Notes: generated by a model from the sequence alone, not told the origin. 64,000 nt of DNA from Opitutaceae bacterium (GCA_015075305.1 JABTUS010000001.1:124001-188000); one strand, 5' to 3'; shown: positions 36,744 through 46,555, numbered from the stretch's first letter. A program made the numbers and translations.

Positions 36744-39700
36744 ATGCCCTCGATATTCTTTCGCGAAGCCTATGAAGCGGTCTGTAGCGACCCGCGCATC
36801 CTCCGGAAGCTCCGTGATGAACATTTTCAGGAGTTCAAACTTCTAGAAGAAGCCCTGAGTTGGCTGAAACCGGAAGCAAGATGCGATGCAATCCACGCCA
36901 ACTGGCTCCTGGTGCTCGATACTCCGTTAAGCAACATGCTGCTCCAGGCAAGGAACCGGCTCATAAAACAGGGCGGTCTGGCGGCTAATTATCTCGCTGA
37001 GTTTGCGCAAAATGCCGACGACGCATTGGAGCGAACTCAAGGAGGAGAAGTGCGCATCTGGACCCGCTCGGATTGGCTTCTTGTCGCCAACAATGGACGC
37101 CGGTTTACGGGACTCGATCTGTTCGGTCTGTGTAGCTTCTTCTCCAATGGCGCGAAGCAGATCGAACCAGACAGCATCGGGAAATTCGGAGTGGGATTCA
37201 AGTCCTGCTACCGAATCGGTAGTGAGGTTTGGGTCAAAACTTGGGGCGACGGAGAAAGCTTCGGTTTCCGACTGCCTCTGTGTCGAAATGGGCTGCCCGA
37301 GTCCTACTATGATGTCGCCCGTTTTGAAAAACTGATCAGACTCCTCAAGCTGGCGGCACCACGAATGTCGCAGGATGAGCTAGGCTATTGCACGCCAGAG
37401 TTCTCACTGACGCCGCCCCCGGAGATTGCCGACCAGTTCCGTGAAGTAGAGCAGGCGTTTGAATCCAGTGGTTCGATTTTTGCCATCCGGCTGCATGCGG
37501 AGGGTCGGGCTTCATTGGCCGAGCGGCTGAAAGATCAAGCAAGCCAAGTGTATGAATTGTGTCCGCTGTTCCTCCGGAAACTGAGGATCACCAGGCTGGA
37601 GCTAACGTCCCTCAGGCTGATCCAGCATGAGGCCAAAACCACAGACTCGATTGTCGACTTTGTGACGGCTGAGCCGGTGACACTCGAGGCCCAGACTGCC
37701 GATGGTAGGAAATCCAACGCGAGGTTCTGGCGGTTGACTGAGGCCGCCACCAGCAATCCCTGGAAAATCGCGCTGCACGCCGACAGCAACTTTCTCCTGA
37801 GCGTCTCCACGCAGGCAGGGGAATTTCTCTCGCTCCGCGAAGGAGCGGCCTATGCGTTCTTTCCCCTCAGCACTGTAACGGCCAACTGGCCCTTTCGGCT
37901 GCACCTCCATCTCGATTGCCCGACGGACTTGAGTCGTAACAATTGGAGCCCTGAGAACCCGGAGGAAATCAGATCTAGAATCCGGGCAGCAGCGGCCGGT
38001 CTCTGTCAATGGCTGGAAGCAAATCCATCCAAGTGGCATGACGAGTGGGATCTTAGCGCGATCATCAAGGAGATCCCGCCGCGTCCGCTCCCGGGCGCCT
38101 TTGACCAGCAACCGGCTTGGTGGTTTTTCGATGAGCTGCAGTCGCAGGTGCAGAAGAGAGACCTGCTCCGATCATTAACGGGCCACTTTACTTCAGGAGG
38201 AAAAGCACGGGGTGTTCCGCTCTATCAAGACGCGGTTTACCTGGAAGGATGGAGGGAGCTGGGTCAACAGGCCCCGGAGCACTTTGCCTCTCGTCTTTGG
38301 TGCAACGAGAATTGTGTCAAGGTGTGGAACGTCCCTCAAGTGCAGTCGGATGACATCATCGAGCTCATCAAGGAGCTGATGTCTATCCAGGAAGGTGATA
38401 TCCTGACGCGCGATCAAATGGCAATGTCACTCCTTAAGTGCGTTCTCGGGATCAATTTGGGGAGGCGCTCTTCCCTGGAGGAATGGCTCCGGCATATCCG
38501 AATCCCTTCCGCAGACTGCACCGTCATGGAGCTATTCGAACGCCCCGGCGGGGCCACTCTTTCGTCCGAGTGGCATCGTCTTTTCCAAACTCTGCACGCC
38601 GCGCTGAAGGATGCGGAGTCTGGCGAACGCGCCGTAGCAAAAAGTCAGCTAATCGATCGGCTCAAGCGGTTCTCACGGGCAGCGTTTAATCCTCCCTGGT
38701 CGGACGTCCCAACTCTTCTCCGCGACTACCTTTGGCCGGATAAGGGTGACGAATTCTGGGGCGGATCACGGGAAGCCTGTCCGGCCAACTTGGTTCGTCC
38801 TGTCGTGGCAATTTTGGAGGTCCGGAATGCAGCGCAGGACTTCCGACCAATTGCCGAAGTGTGGCTGGCCTCTTCTACGGCCCCAACGGCTTTTGAAGGC
38901 GCAGTTGCTAACGCTCACAGCAAGATGCGGCTAGAATACAAGACCGCCCTGACCAATTGGGGTTTGTTCGAAGAGTATGACCGCGTCCTGCAAGAGAGGC
39001 TTGCCCAAGATCTGCCAGCTGCTCTCGGCGCTTCGCTGAAGCAAGCTGTTGCCCACAACAGAGTGGGGGAGTGGATCGAGAAGCGCCTCGGTGAAAAGCA
39101 GCAAGCGGACAAAGATGGCCTTCAATGGGGGGCCTTGTTCGGTCAGGCGCTTAGCGCGTCTATTGTTGCATCGCTTGTCCCGGCATTGCGCGACCTCGGT
39201 CCGCGCCAAATTCTCAGCCGGAGCATTCCGGATGCCGTTCGTTCGGTGGTATTGATCCTGCGCGACTACGTGGAGGCCCCGACATGGTTGAACGATCGAG
39301 CATTCGAGAGCCTCGTCAAAGCGGACAATGGCGGCATCTTCTCGGGGCTCACCTTTCTGCCAGAGCGTTCGTTCACGACCAAGTTTCCGGATATCACTCG
39401 CCAGTTGCTGGTCACTTTTCACTCTTGGAAGAGTCGTCCGCTGTCGTCAGCTCAGTGCGAGGCCCTTGAGAAAATATTTGCGTCGCCTAGCAGGACAGAT
39501 CGGAAAAATTTTCCTGTCGGTATTGGGCCGAGAACCGCACGACCTCTTAGTGATTTTATTGTCATCGAGGAATCAGAGTCCGACCCAAACAGCTATTGGC
39601 TCAAGGAGGCTCGCACCGTTGAAGCGACCACGTTGCCAGGTGAATTGGCGCGGTTTCCAGCGCTGGTTGAGGTATGCGCTCGGATCAAGGACCTGAAGCT

Positions 39701-42395
39701 GGTCATGGATGGGCTGCCGGAATCAGGACTCTCCTTTCTGGAGCATGAGGTTGCGGATGAAATTCTCGCCCTGCCACCCGTCCAGAAGCTCCTGCGCGAC
39801 GGCGGTGTTACATCGATCCACCAACACGTGCCGCTGAAACTTGAGTGGCGCGACGGCGAACGCCGAGTGGCCTCGGTAGATCGGGCCGATTTCGTTGTTC
39901 GCGGGCAGCAGCTTTTCGTCAGTCGAATCAAGATTAGCACGGAGGATCAGCAGTTTGAGGACATCCTCAGCAATTACTTGAGCCACTCCGCCCAAGATCC
40001 GGAGGTCACCCAAGCCCGCACAGAGGCCAGGGAGAGCCGCACCCCCATTCGTGCGGTGTATGAGCGGTTCCGCCCCCGTATCTTCAAGCAACTCTGCCGC
40101 GCCTTTATCGAGGACGTTGGCTATTCTCCCGAGCATATCTGGCGGGAGCTACTCCAAAATGCCGAGAACGCCTATGCCAGTCTCCCCGATCCGCGACCAA
40201 TAGATCAACCTTTCAGCGTCACAGTCTTGGAGACCACCGACAACCATTGCCTGATGACGGTGACGAACCATGGTCGCCGATTCAACCAAGCGGACCGCGA
40301 CGGCAATCCTCGCGATGATATTGCCCGGATCATCAGTGTCGGCGGCCAGCGAGTGCAGACCCGCATGGAGATCGGGCGCTATAACCTGGGCTTCAAGTCC
40401 GTGTTCTCCATTACCGACACGGTGGAGATAACGAGCGGCACCTTGAACTTCTCAGTGAAGGACCTCCTACTGCGGTATCCAAGCAAACCAATTCAACGCC
40501 CCGAGAAAGCAGCCGAACCAACCTCATTTTCGTGGAAGTGTTCCAAGCGCGACGCAGCCGTCGCCGCCGGCGTGCCCGTCAACGCCACCCAAGGGGCGTC
40601 CCGCTTCCTCAGACCTCATCAGACAGTCTTCACCAGGTTCGTGAACAAGCTGGAGCTGGATTATCGCGGCCTTGCCCGATCAGTGCACATCACTCGAGAC
40701 CCCGTCCCGGGAGGCACCATGGTTCGTTTCCACGATCTGAATCCCGCTCCCGTCCAATTTCTTGTCCTCAGAGATGAAATCGCGATCCGCAACACCTCGG
40801 AGGGGCGCCTAGAATTTGCGGTGGCCGCGCAGGTCGACGACCACGGCCTACCGCTGCCCATTCCGGATGAGCAGTGCTTCTTTCACGTGGTGTTCCCGAC
40901 CGAACACAAATCGTTCGTGCCATTCCTGATCGACGCCGATTTTGAGATGCATGGCCAGAGCCGAGGCCAGATCCAGGATTGCACGCGTAATCTGACGCTG
41001 ATCAACGCGGCTGCCCGGCTTCTATTTGAGCACGCACAGGAAATGTTCGCCCGGGATGTCAGCAAGAGCGCGTGGATTGCCTGGGCACGCATCCTCGCTC
41101 CCGACGAATTGCTGGCGGGAGCGAAGATCTTCTTTTCGGAAGGATTGTCCGCCACGCAGGCCTTGAGGGATGAAATTTGCGAGTTCCTGCTCGCCCACGT
41201 CCCTCACGGAGGGCGATCAGTTTGCCACGAATCCTTGACCATGCCCTCGGCTTTGCTGCGACGCTTCGCGTCTGAGCCGGGCAAGGGATACGACTTCAGC
41301 GACAGGAACTGGATCGAACCGGAGGTTGAGGTGGCGATGCGCAAACTCGGAGTTAACTCGAACTACACTTTGGGCGAATGGGTGAGCCACCTTGATGCCG
41401 ATGATGACACGTTGCGCCAGCTCAGGGACGAGCTGGATTCCTTCCAGCTGAAGAGCATTGAAATTGAAGAGATGCGTCGGGCGCGTGACGTCGTTGCGCG
41501 CAGGGTCCAACAGCCGGTAGCCCCGCCTCCCAGCTGGGGAATCGACTCGGTCGCGACGTGGTGGGAGGAAAACTGCGACGAGACGCCGTTCACCCTCGAT
41601 GGCGATCTCTTCACGTGGGTTGCTCCGGCGACCGCACAGACGCCTGGGGACCGACGTGCAGCATTGGTGGGCTGGCTGAGCGATCCCACTTCCGCGCCTG
41701 GACGAGAGGTTTGGTATCGGATGTTAAGTTACGCCTGTTTCGTTTCGGTCGGCAATCGCCACACCGAGGTCGTCAAATTCGAAACCCTGCTGGCCTCGAA
41801 GGGATTCTTTGCGCGCACGGCCACGGAAGGTTTTTCTTCCGTCGCTGAGGAATTGTTTCTCCAGCTGACCAAAACCCCGTTCACCGGTGGAAACGCGACC
41901 GGGGAGCTGGCTGATTTTTGGCGCCGGCTTTTCTACGACGTGAAGAAAGTGCATCATCTCATCTACGAGAACGATTTCGGGGAAGTTTTGCTCGGCCTTT
42001 GTCGGCGTGAAGACCGGGCGGACGCCATTATCCCTTTTCTGCGAAGCGGGCAGCTGCCCGGACAATCACACTGGCGCGGTGTGCTTGGGCAGAGCGCACT
42101 TTCGCCCCTATTTTTTGTGATCCGCGAACTGCGGCGCCTTGGCCTGATCGAGCATCCCGCCGCGGATGATACGGCCTTCTTTGTTTGTCGACCTGTGCGC
42201 CGCACTGCGCGGCGGCTGGGTTGGATATCGGAAGAAGAAGAACTACGCGGCGACCAGGACAGCCTGCTGGTCGTCGCCGCCAAGATACACGAGCGCTTCA
42301 AATCCAGCCCTCTTGCCAGACAGCATTTACTCCCATATTTCGACATACCCCTGCTCGCTCTCGACCAATCGGGCGAGCTGGAAAAATTCGCATGA
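36744..42395 (+). CDS. Very large protein with two sacsin/Hsp90-like (GHKL) ATPase modules; candidate defence protein
   Basis: The 1883-residue protein carries two similar ATP-binding modules. Module one: AEFAQNADDALE (N90, D92, D93), VANNGRRFTGLDLFGL and SIGKFGVGFKSCYRI, at about residues 70-190. Module two: RELLQNAENAYASL (N1139), VTNHGRRFNQADRDG and EIGRYNLGFKSVFSITD, at about 1120-1260. Both fit the sacsin-type branch of the Hsp90/histidine-kinase-like ATPases. The rest (about 200-1100 and 1270-1883) is helical and shows no named domain. Its stop overlaps the start of a SNF2 helicase gene as ATGA, so the two are co-translated. The gene sits inside a repeat-bordered island with toxin-antitoxin modules. 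I infer a role in anti-phage defence or nucleoprotein remodelling; no experimentally known system with exactly this pair is recalled. Confidence 0.82.
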   Translation: MPSIFFREAYEAVCSDPRILRKLRDEHFQEFKLLEEALSWLKPEARCDAIHANWLLVLDTPLSNMLLQARNRLIKQGGLAANYLAEFAQNADDALERTQGGEVRIWTRSDWLLVANNGRRFTGLDLFGLCSFFSNGAKQIEPDSIGKFGVGFKSCYRIGSEVWVKTWGDGESFGFRLPLCRNGLPESYYDVARFEKLIRLLKLAAPRMSQDELGYCTPEFSLTPPPEIADQFREVEQAFESSGSIFAIRLHAEGRASLAERLKDQASQVYELCPLFLRKLRITRLELTSLRLIQHEAKTTDSIVDFVTAEPVTLEAQTADGRKSNARFWRLTEAATSNPWKIALHADSNFLLSVSTQAGEFLSLREGAAYAFFPLSTVTANWPFRLHLHLDCPTDLSRNNWSPENPEEIRSRIRAAAAGLCQWLEANPSKWHDEWDLSAIIKEIPPRPLPGAFDQQPAWWFFDELQSQVQKRDLLRSLTGHFTSGGKARGVPLYQDAVYLEGWRELGQQAPEHFASRLWCNENCVKVWNVPQVQSDDIIELIKELMSIQEGDILTRDQMAMSLLKCVLGINLGRRSSLEEWLRHIRIPSADCTVMELFERPGGATLSSEWHRLFQTLHAALKDAESGERAVAKSQLIDRLKRFSRAAFNPPWSDVPTLLRDYLWPDKGDEFWGGSREACPANLVRPVVAILEVRNAAQDFRPIAEVWLASSTAPTAFEGAVANAHSKMRLEYKTALTNWGLFEEYDRVLQERLAQDLPAALGASLKQAVAHNRVGEWIEKRLGEKQQADKDGLQWGALFGQALSASIVASLVPALRDLGPRQILSRSIPDAVRSVVLILRDYVEAPTWLNDRAFESLVKADNGGIFSGLTFLPERSFTTKFPDITRQLLVTFHSWKSRPLSSAQCEALEKIFASPSRTDRKNFPVGIGPRTARPLSDFIVIEESESDPNSYWLKEARTVEATTLPGELARFPALVEVCARIKDLKLVMDGLPESGLSFLEHEVADEILALPPVQKLLRDGGVTSIHQHVPLKLEWRDGERRVASVDRADFVVRGQQLFVSRIKISTEDQQFEDILSNYLSHSAQDPEVTQARTEARESRTPIRAVYERFRPRIFKQLCRAFIEDVGYSPEHIWRELLQNAENAYASLPDPRPIDQPFSVTVLETTDNHCLMTVTNHGRRFNQADRDGNPRDDIARIISVGGQRVQTRMEIGRYNLGFKSVFSITDTVEITSGTLNFSVKDLLLRYPSKPIQRPEKAAEPTSFSWKCSKRDAAVAAGVPVNATQGASRFLRPHQTVFTRFVNKLELDYRGLARSVHITRDPVPGGTMVRFHDLNPAPVQFLVLRDEIAIRNTSEGRLEFAVAAQVDDHGLPLPIPDEQCFFHVVFPTEHKSFVPFLIDADFEMHGQSRGQIQDCTRNLTLINAAARLLFEHAQEMFARDVSKSAWIAWARILAPDELLAGAKIFFSEGLSATQALRDEICEFLLAHVPHGGRSVCHESLTMPSALLRRFASEPGKGYDFSDRNWIEPEVEVAMRKLGVNSNYTLGEWVSHLDADDDTLRQLRDELDSFQLKSIEIEEMRRARDVVARRVQQPVAPPPSWGIDSVATWWEENCDETPFTLDGDLFTWVAPATAQTPGDRRAALVGWLSDPTSAPGREVWYRMLSYACFVSVGNRHTEVVKFETLLASKGFFARTATEGFSSVAEELFLQLTKTPFTGGNATGELADFWRRLFYDVKKVHHLIYENDFGEVLLGLCRREDRADAIIPFLRSGQLPGQSHWRGVLGQSALSPLFFVIRELRRLGLIEHPAADDTAFFVCRPVRRTARRLGWISEEEELRGDQDSLLVVAAKIHERFKSSPLARQHLLPYFDIPLLALDQSGELEKFA

Positions 42396-45121
42396 ATGCC
42401 GGGACCCGAGTGCTTCATAAGCAACACCCCGAATACGGCTTCGGGGTGGTCCGCTACGATGAGGACAATGTTTTGGGCGAGCGCCGTCTTCAGGTCAGCT
42501 TTGATCATGTAGACGCGTTGCTTGAGCTGGCTCCCGAGGCGGTGGTCGAGGTCGCCCACCCGGAACAGGCGGCCCAAGCCGGCGAATGGGGCAAAGTCGA
42601 GACGTTGAGGACGCAGTTGTTGGCTGCCCTCGTCATCGCCGAAAACAACGCGACCAGTGCCTTCATCAAGACGACCACCCGTCCGCTGCCGCACCAGGTG
42701 TCCGTTCTCGACAAAATCACGTCAGGTGAACGGTTCGGCCATCTGTGCGCAGACGATGTCGGTCTCGGAAAAACGATCGAGGCGGGATTGCTGATCACAC
42801 ACGCGCTGGCGTCACAGAAATCGAGTAAGGTCCTGATCGTCTGTCCGGCCGGCGTGGCCCTGCAATGGCAGGACGAGATGGAGGAGCATTTCTCCCTCTA
42901 CTTTTCGGTGCTGGGCATCGACTTCAAGGGCACGCTCCCGGCCCAATGGCGAAACCACTTTCTGGTCATCGCGCCCATCGACCGCCTCAAGCAACCGCAC
43001 TATGAGACCGTGTTGAGGGAAGCCGGCCCGTTTGACCTGATCGTTTGCGACGAAGCTCACCGGTTGAACGCATCGCGCAACCGCCTAACGGAGAGTCTTG
43101 AAAAAACGAAGAGCTATCGGCTGTTCGAGCGACTCATCGCAGAGAAGACGGTGAATTTCGTCACCCAAGCGGGCGCCCCTCGCTCGCCGCGGATGCTCTT
43201 TCTCTCCGCCACGCCTCACCAAGGGGACGACGTCCGGTTTCTTTATCTCCTGCACTTGCTGCGGCCAGATCTTTTTCCCATCGAGAACGAGGATCTGGCG
43301 CCACTCAGTTCGGAGCAACTACGGGAGGTGGTCACCCGGACACCCAAAGCGCTGGCGCGAGACTGGGAAGGGGTGCCCATCTTCAAGGGTCATTCCGCCC
43401 ATACGATCGATGTCCCGTGGACCGTTCAGGAAACAGCTATCTCAAGGCTTCTCAGCGCATACATTCGGAAGTCCCTCTCCGCGTCGTCAGCATCCGGCAA
43501 GCCCAACGCGCTGGTAGTGGAGCTGGTCATGCACACGTTCCACAAAATTGCCGCGAGCAGCTGGCGAGCGCTTCAATCCACCCTCCGACACCGACTAGAG
43601 TTGCTGGCGAAGCGTCGAAGCGGTTTTGCCGCCCACTTGGATGCCGACGGCGAGGATACGGGGGATACCGTCAATTTTTCCGACGAGGAGATGGAAGGAG
43701 CATTTTTCGAGGAAGAGATTATTTCCCTTCAGGGAATTCTATCGTCGCTCGATCGCCTGGACACGGACAGCAAGTGGCAGCACTGTCGCGATCTTCTGCT
43801 CGGGTTGGATCAAGAACAGGCGAATTGTAAGGTCCTTTTCTTTACTCAATTCCGAGCCACCCAGGATTACCTGTATAAACAGCTCCTCGCCCTTTTTCCG
43901 GGGTCGGGGGTGGAAATCGTAAACGGTGACGTGCCCTTGCAGGATCGACGGCTGGCCCGGCGCCGCTTCGAGGCGGCATCGCGCTTCATGATATCCACGG
44001 AGGCCGGTGGCGAAGGCGTCAACCTCCAGCGAGCCTGCCATATCATGGTAAACTACGACTTGCCTTGGAATCCCATGCGCGTGCAGCAGCGGATTGGGCG
44101 CCTGGACCGGTACGGCCAGAAAAATCGCGTTTCGGTCTTCAACCTCCGGGTGCCGGACTCATGGGATGCGCGCATCTCCACCCGCATTGAGGAGCGCCTC
44201 GCCGTTATCCAACGTACGATGGGCCACGTCGTGTCCGCGGATGTAGAAAACTATCGGGACATGATTCTTGGGCACGTGGCCGACAAGATCGACCCACGCT
44301 CAGCCTTCAAGGATCACCTTCACGGCGGGGATATTCCGGTCGAGCAGGTGGATCGCTTCCTGAGGGAAGCCATCGACTCCATGGAACGCTGGAAAAAGCG
44401 TTTCGGAGAAGGCCTCACGCCCGACCTCGATTCCACGAAATTCGCGACCACCCTCACTCCGGAGGATTTCAAGCTCGGCTACTCGGCTGCGCTCCAAACC
44501 CTAGGTCTTCCCCTTCAGGAGTCGCGCAACAGCCGGAATCAGTTCATCTCGGACGTCTTTCACTTCACCCTGCCCGTTGAGTTTCGGGACCCCCAGATTC
44601 GGCCGCACCGCGAATTCTACGTCGTGTTCAGGCGTGACGTCTACCAGCGCGTGCGCGATGAGGATCTCGGCACCGTGAAAGGCCAGCCGATACGGGCCAA
44701 CCTTGCAGGGTTCGGCGAAAGTTTCACCGACTGGCTATTCCAACAAGCAACCGCCGCGAGGCCGAACGCCTCGGCTTACCAGGTGCGGGCTCCGGCAAAC
44801 TGGAAACACGGTTCAGGCTGGCTGGCGGTCTATACCCTACGCTTTCTCGGTGCCTCACGATGCCTCTTGGCACCCGACTCCGTCGTGCCGGTGTGGCTTC
44901 CGGACTCTGGCCCCCCTCACGTGCTGCCGACACCTGACGTCTTCGCGCTTTGCCAGGATGCCAGTGAATCCGTCCGTCGCAGCAACGAGGTCCCTCCCTT
45001 GTCCGGAGCCCTCACACTCGCCCGCGAGTGCCTCAAGGCACGCCTCGCAGCGCGGCCGAACCATTCGTCTTCCTCGATATCGCTGACCCTCTGGTCACTC
45101 ACCGCAGTGCATACCCTCTGA
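42392..45121 (+). CDS. SNF2/RapA-like superfamily 2 helicase, partner of the GHKL protein
   Basis: The start at ATG 42392 overlaps the previous stop (ATGA) and gives 909 residues. An N-terminal region of about 90 residues begins RVLHKQHPEYGFGVVRYDED, a small beta domain like those preceding DrmD- or RapA-type helicases. Motifs: I DVGLGKTIEAG (GLGKT from residue 124), II DEAH (220-223), III LFLSATPHQGDD, V STEAGGEGVNLQ and VI RIGRLDRYGQ. The C-terminal 300 residues lack a known domain. SNF2 enzymes move along double-stranded DNA or strip proteins from nucleic acid. DISARM DrmD is the closest known defence analogue, but other DISARM genes are absent. The last residues run into the left edge of repeat copy 2. 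Confidence 0.88.
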   Translation: MNAGTRVLHKQHPEYGFGVVRYDEDNVLGERRLQVSFDHVDALLELAPEAVVEVAHPEQAAQAGEWGKVETLRTQLLAALVIAENNATSAFIKTTTRPLPHQVSVLDKITSGERFGHLCADDVGLGKTIEAGLLITHALASQKSSKVLIVCPAGVALQWQDEMEEHFSLYFSVLGIDFKGTLPAQWRNHFLVIAPIDRLKQPHYETVLREAGPFDLIVCDEAHRLNASRNRLTESLEKTKSYRLFERLIAEKTVNFVTQAGAPRSPRMLFLSATPHQGDDVRFLYLLHLLRPDLFPIENEDLAPLSSEQLREVVTRTPKALARDWEGVPIFKGHSAHTIDVPWTVQETAISRLLSAYIRKSLSASSASGKPNALVVELVMHTFHKIAASSWRALQSTLRHRLELLAKRRSGFAAHLDADGEDTGDTVNFSDEEMEGAFFEEEIISLQGILSSLDRLDTDSKWQHCRDLLLGLDQEQANCKVLFFTQFRATQDYLYKQLLALFPGSGVEIVNGDVPLQDRRLARRRFEAASRFMISTEAGGEGVNLQRACHIMVNYDLPWNPMRVQQRIGRLDRYGQKNRVSVFNLRVPDSWDARISTRIEERLAVIQRTMGHVVSADVENYRDMILGHVADKIDPRSAFKDHLHGGDIPVEQVDRFLREAIDSMERWKKRFGEGLTPDLDSTKFATTLTPEDFKLGYSAALQTLGLPLQESRNSRNQFISDVFHFTLPVEFRDPQIRPHREFYVVFRRDVYQRVRDEDLGTVKGQPIRANLAGFGESFTDWLFQQATAARPNASAYQVRAPANWKHGSGWLAVYTLRFLGASRCLLAPDSVVPVWLPDSGPPHVLPTPDVFALCQDASESVRRSNEVPPLSGALTLARECLKARLAARPNHSSSSISLTLWSLTAVHTL

Positions 45122-45130
45122 CCAGGGTAG

Positions 45131-45391
45131 TCCAAGAGGGTCAGTCCTTACTACTAAACCTAATTGATGCCGCACTCGTTTGCCTGGCGACGCTGGATTG
45201 GATTGCGCACTCCGCACGTCCACGAACGATCAGTTCAGGGATGGATTTGATTCCAGCGGAGTCGTCATCCCGCCAGCTTCACCCCATCGACATCCCGACC
45301 TCAGCCAACTCCCCTGCCGCCGCTCCGCGGCTTCGTTCAACACAGACAGATTGACCGTGTGACCCTCTGTCCATTTTTTCGAGGCAAGCCC
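45131..45391 (+). repeat. Dispersed structured repeat, copy 2 (long form)
   Basis: The copy starts with GGGTCAGTCCTTACT and the internal block GATTTGATTCCAGCGGAGTC, and ends with the hairpin block GCCGCTCCGCGGCTTCGTTC at about 45341. A further tail to 45391 (ACCGTGTGACCCTCTGTCC, then a T-run) is shared only with copy 5. It follows the helicase gene directly. The region 45392-45507 up to the PIN gene shows no additional gene. Confidence 0.8.
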
Positions 45392-45507
45392 AAAAACCAC
45401 CTACCCCGGAATTGGCGCCAGTATCCCCAACGATCCCAAACTCAGATCACGTTCGCGTGATTCCGTTTTCTGACCGCATGAGATTCGTTCGGGAACGAAC
45501 CATAGAA

Positions 45508-46026
45508 CTATTTTTGGAAAAAATCCCGCGCGATTCTTCGCGGAGATACGATGAGGGGACAAGATACGTCATGCGAATCCAACAACAACTTGAGCGGTCC
45601 TGCCGGTACATCGAGCAAGTGATTATCCGACGAAAGAAGCAGCGTACAATTGAGGAGCGAGGCTTCGGCGAGAATTAACGAATCGTTGATTTCCTCGGCC
45701 GGCAGATAGCCTCGTTCCCGAATTTTCTCGGCAATCTGCTCCACGATGCCGTGACCGACCGGCACTAGATCCACCGGCTGAAACTTCCACTTTGTGCGGA
45801 GATTTACCACGGCGATTTCTGCCAGCCGTTGTTCGTCCGCATCACCTGCATGGTCGTGCGCCACGGCCAACTCATCAATGACTGTCGGAGGAACAATAAT
45901 GATCGCTCCGGGCAAACGTCGTCGAATGATCTCAAGCGCCTCCCAAGACGCCGGCGCCTCCTCAGCTAGATCGAGGAGGTAGTTCGTAGCAACGGCGATG
46001 AGCGTGGACTTTGTCCCCACCGCCAT
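45508..46026 (-). CDS. PIN-domain toxin with altered first catalytic Asp
   Basis: This 172-residue PIN protein starts at ATG 46024-46026. PIN toxins are metal-dependent ribonucleases with four acidic residues. Here the first position reads IAVATNYLLDLAEEAP, where most relatives have Asp-Thr-Asn; the Asp is Ala (codon GCT). Later acids are in place: VIDELAVAH, NDSLILAEASL and SSDNHLL. Loss of the first Asp would be expected to weaken or abolish cleavage, but the Asp five residues on could shift role. It overlaps the antitoxin end by 65 bp. The unit sits between repeat copies 2 and 3 on the strand opposite to the other modules. Confidence 0.8.
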   Translation of the reverse strand: MAVGTKSTLIAVATNYLLDLAEEAPASWEALEIIRRRLPGAIIIVPPTVIDELAVAHDHAGDADEQRLAEIAVVNLRTKWKFQPVDLVPVGHGIVEQIAEKIRERGYLPAEEINDSLILAEASLLNCTLLLSSDNHLLDVPAGPLKLLLDSHDVSCPLIVSPRRIARDFFQK

Positions 46027-46171
46027 TGCCGTAGATCAATTGCATGCCGCGTAGACGGGCTGCTTCTCGTTGCGCATCGGTGAGCTTGTTCGCACGGGAA
46101 CGCAGCCGAGCACCGATTTCCGTTCCTTTGGTGGGCGGCTCAGGCTTGGACGTTTTAGGAATAGTGGCCAT
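45962..46171 (-). CDS. Antitoxin-like partner of the PIN protein
   Basis: The start at ATG 46169-46171 (MATIPKTSKPEPPTKGTEIG) gives 69 residues. It contains LTDAQREAARLRGMQLIYG, a form I know from antitoxins next to PIN toxins. A basic, Pro-rich N terminus precedes it. A 23-codon upstream extension is possible. It is upstream of and overlaps the PIN gene, the usual antitoxin-first order. DNA-binding or RNase-neutralising action is inferred from the order only. Confidence 0.65.
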   Translation of the reverse strand: MATIPKTSKPEPPTKGTEIGARLRSRANKLTDAQREAARLRGMQLIYGNGGGDKVHAHRRCYELPPRSS

Positions 46172-46234
46172 GTGACCAGATGTAAATCGAAGGTTGAGAT
46201 CGGTCAACCGTTTCGCGTGCTTCGGTTCGGGGCA

Positions 46235-46445
46235 AGCCAAACGGGTCAGTCCTTACTCAACAACCGGATTGATGCCGCACTTGCTAGCCTGGCGGCGCAG
46301 GATTGGATTGTGCACTCCGCACACCCACGAGCAGTCCGCTAACGGATGGATTTGATTCGCAGCGGAGTCATCACCCCTCCAGCTTAACCTCATCGATGCC
46401 CCTGACGTCAGCCCCCCTTGCCGCCGCTCTGCGGCTTCGTTCAAC
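46235..46445 (+). repeat. Dispersed structured repeat, copy 3
   Basis: It starts near ACGGGTCAGTCCTTACTCAA, has the internal block GGATTTGATTCGCAGCGGAG and ends with the CCGCCGCTCTGCGGCTTCG block followed by TTCAAC. One base of the terminal hairpin differs from the other copies. It lies between the start of the PIN antitoxin gene and the DUF4160 gene. The remaining 110 bp to the DUF4160 start hold no clear gene. Confidence 0.8.
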
Positions 46446-46555
46446 CAGCCACCCGGGCCGGCTCCGCTGACGCGTCATGGCTCACCTCGAACCTTCGGCA
46501 GACGGAAAAGAGGGCGTGCTTGAGCATGACTGTCGCCTATGCGACACTTCGGGAG

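Noticed and set aside
36744-45121. Assignment to DISARM
   Set aside because: Only a DrmD-like helicase is present. DrmA, DrmB, DrmC and a methyltransferase are all absent, and the GHKL partner is not part of DISARM.
45412-45678. Plus-strand open frame of 88 codons
   Set aside because: It is antisense to the PIN toxin gene and has no recognisable features.
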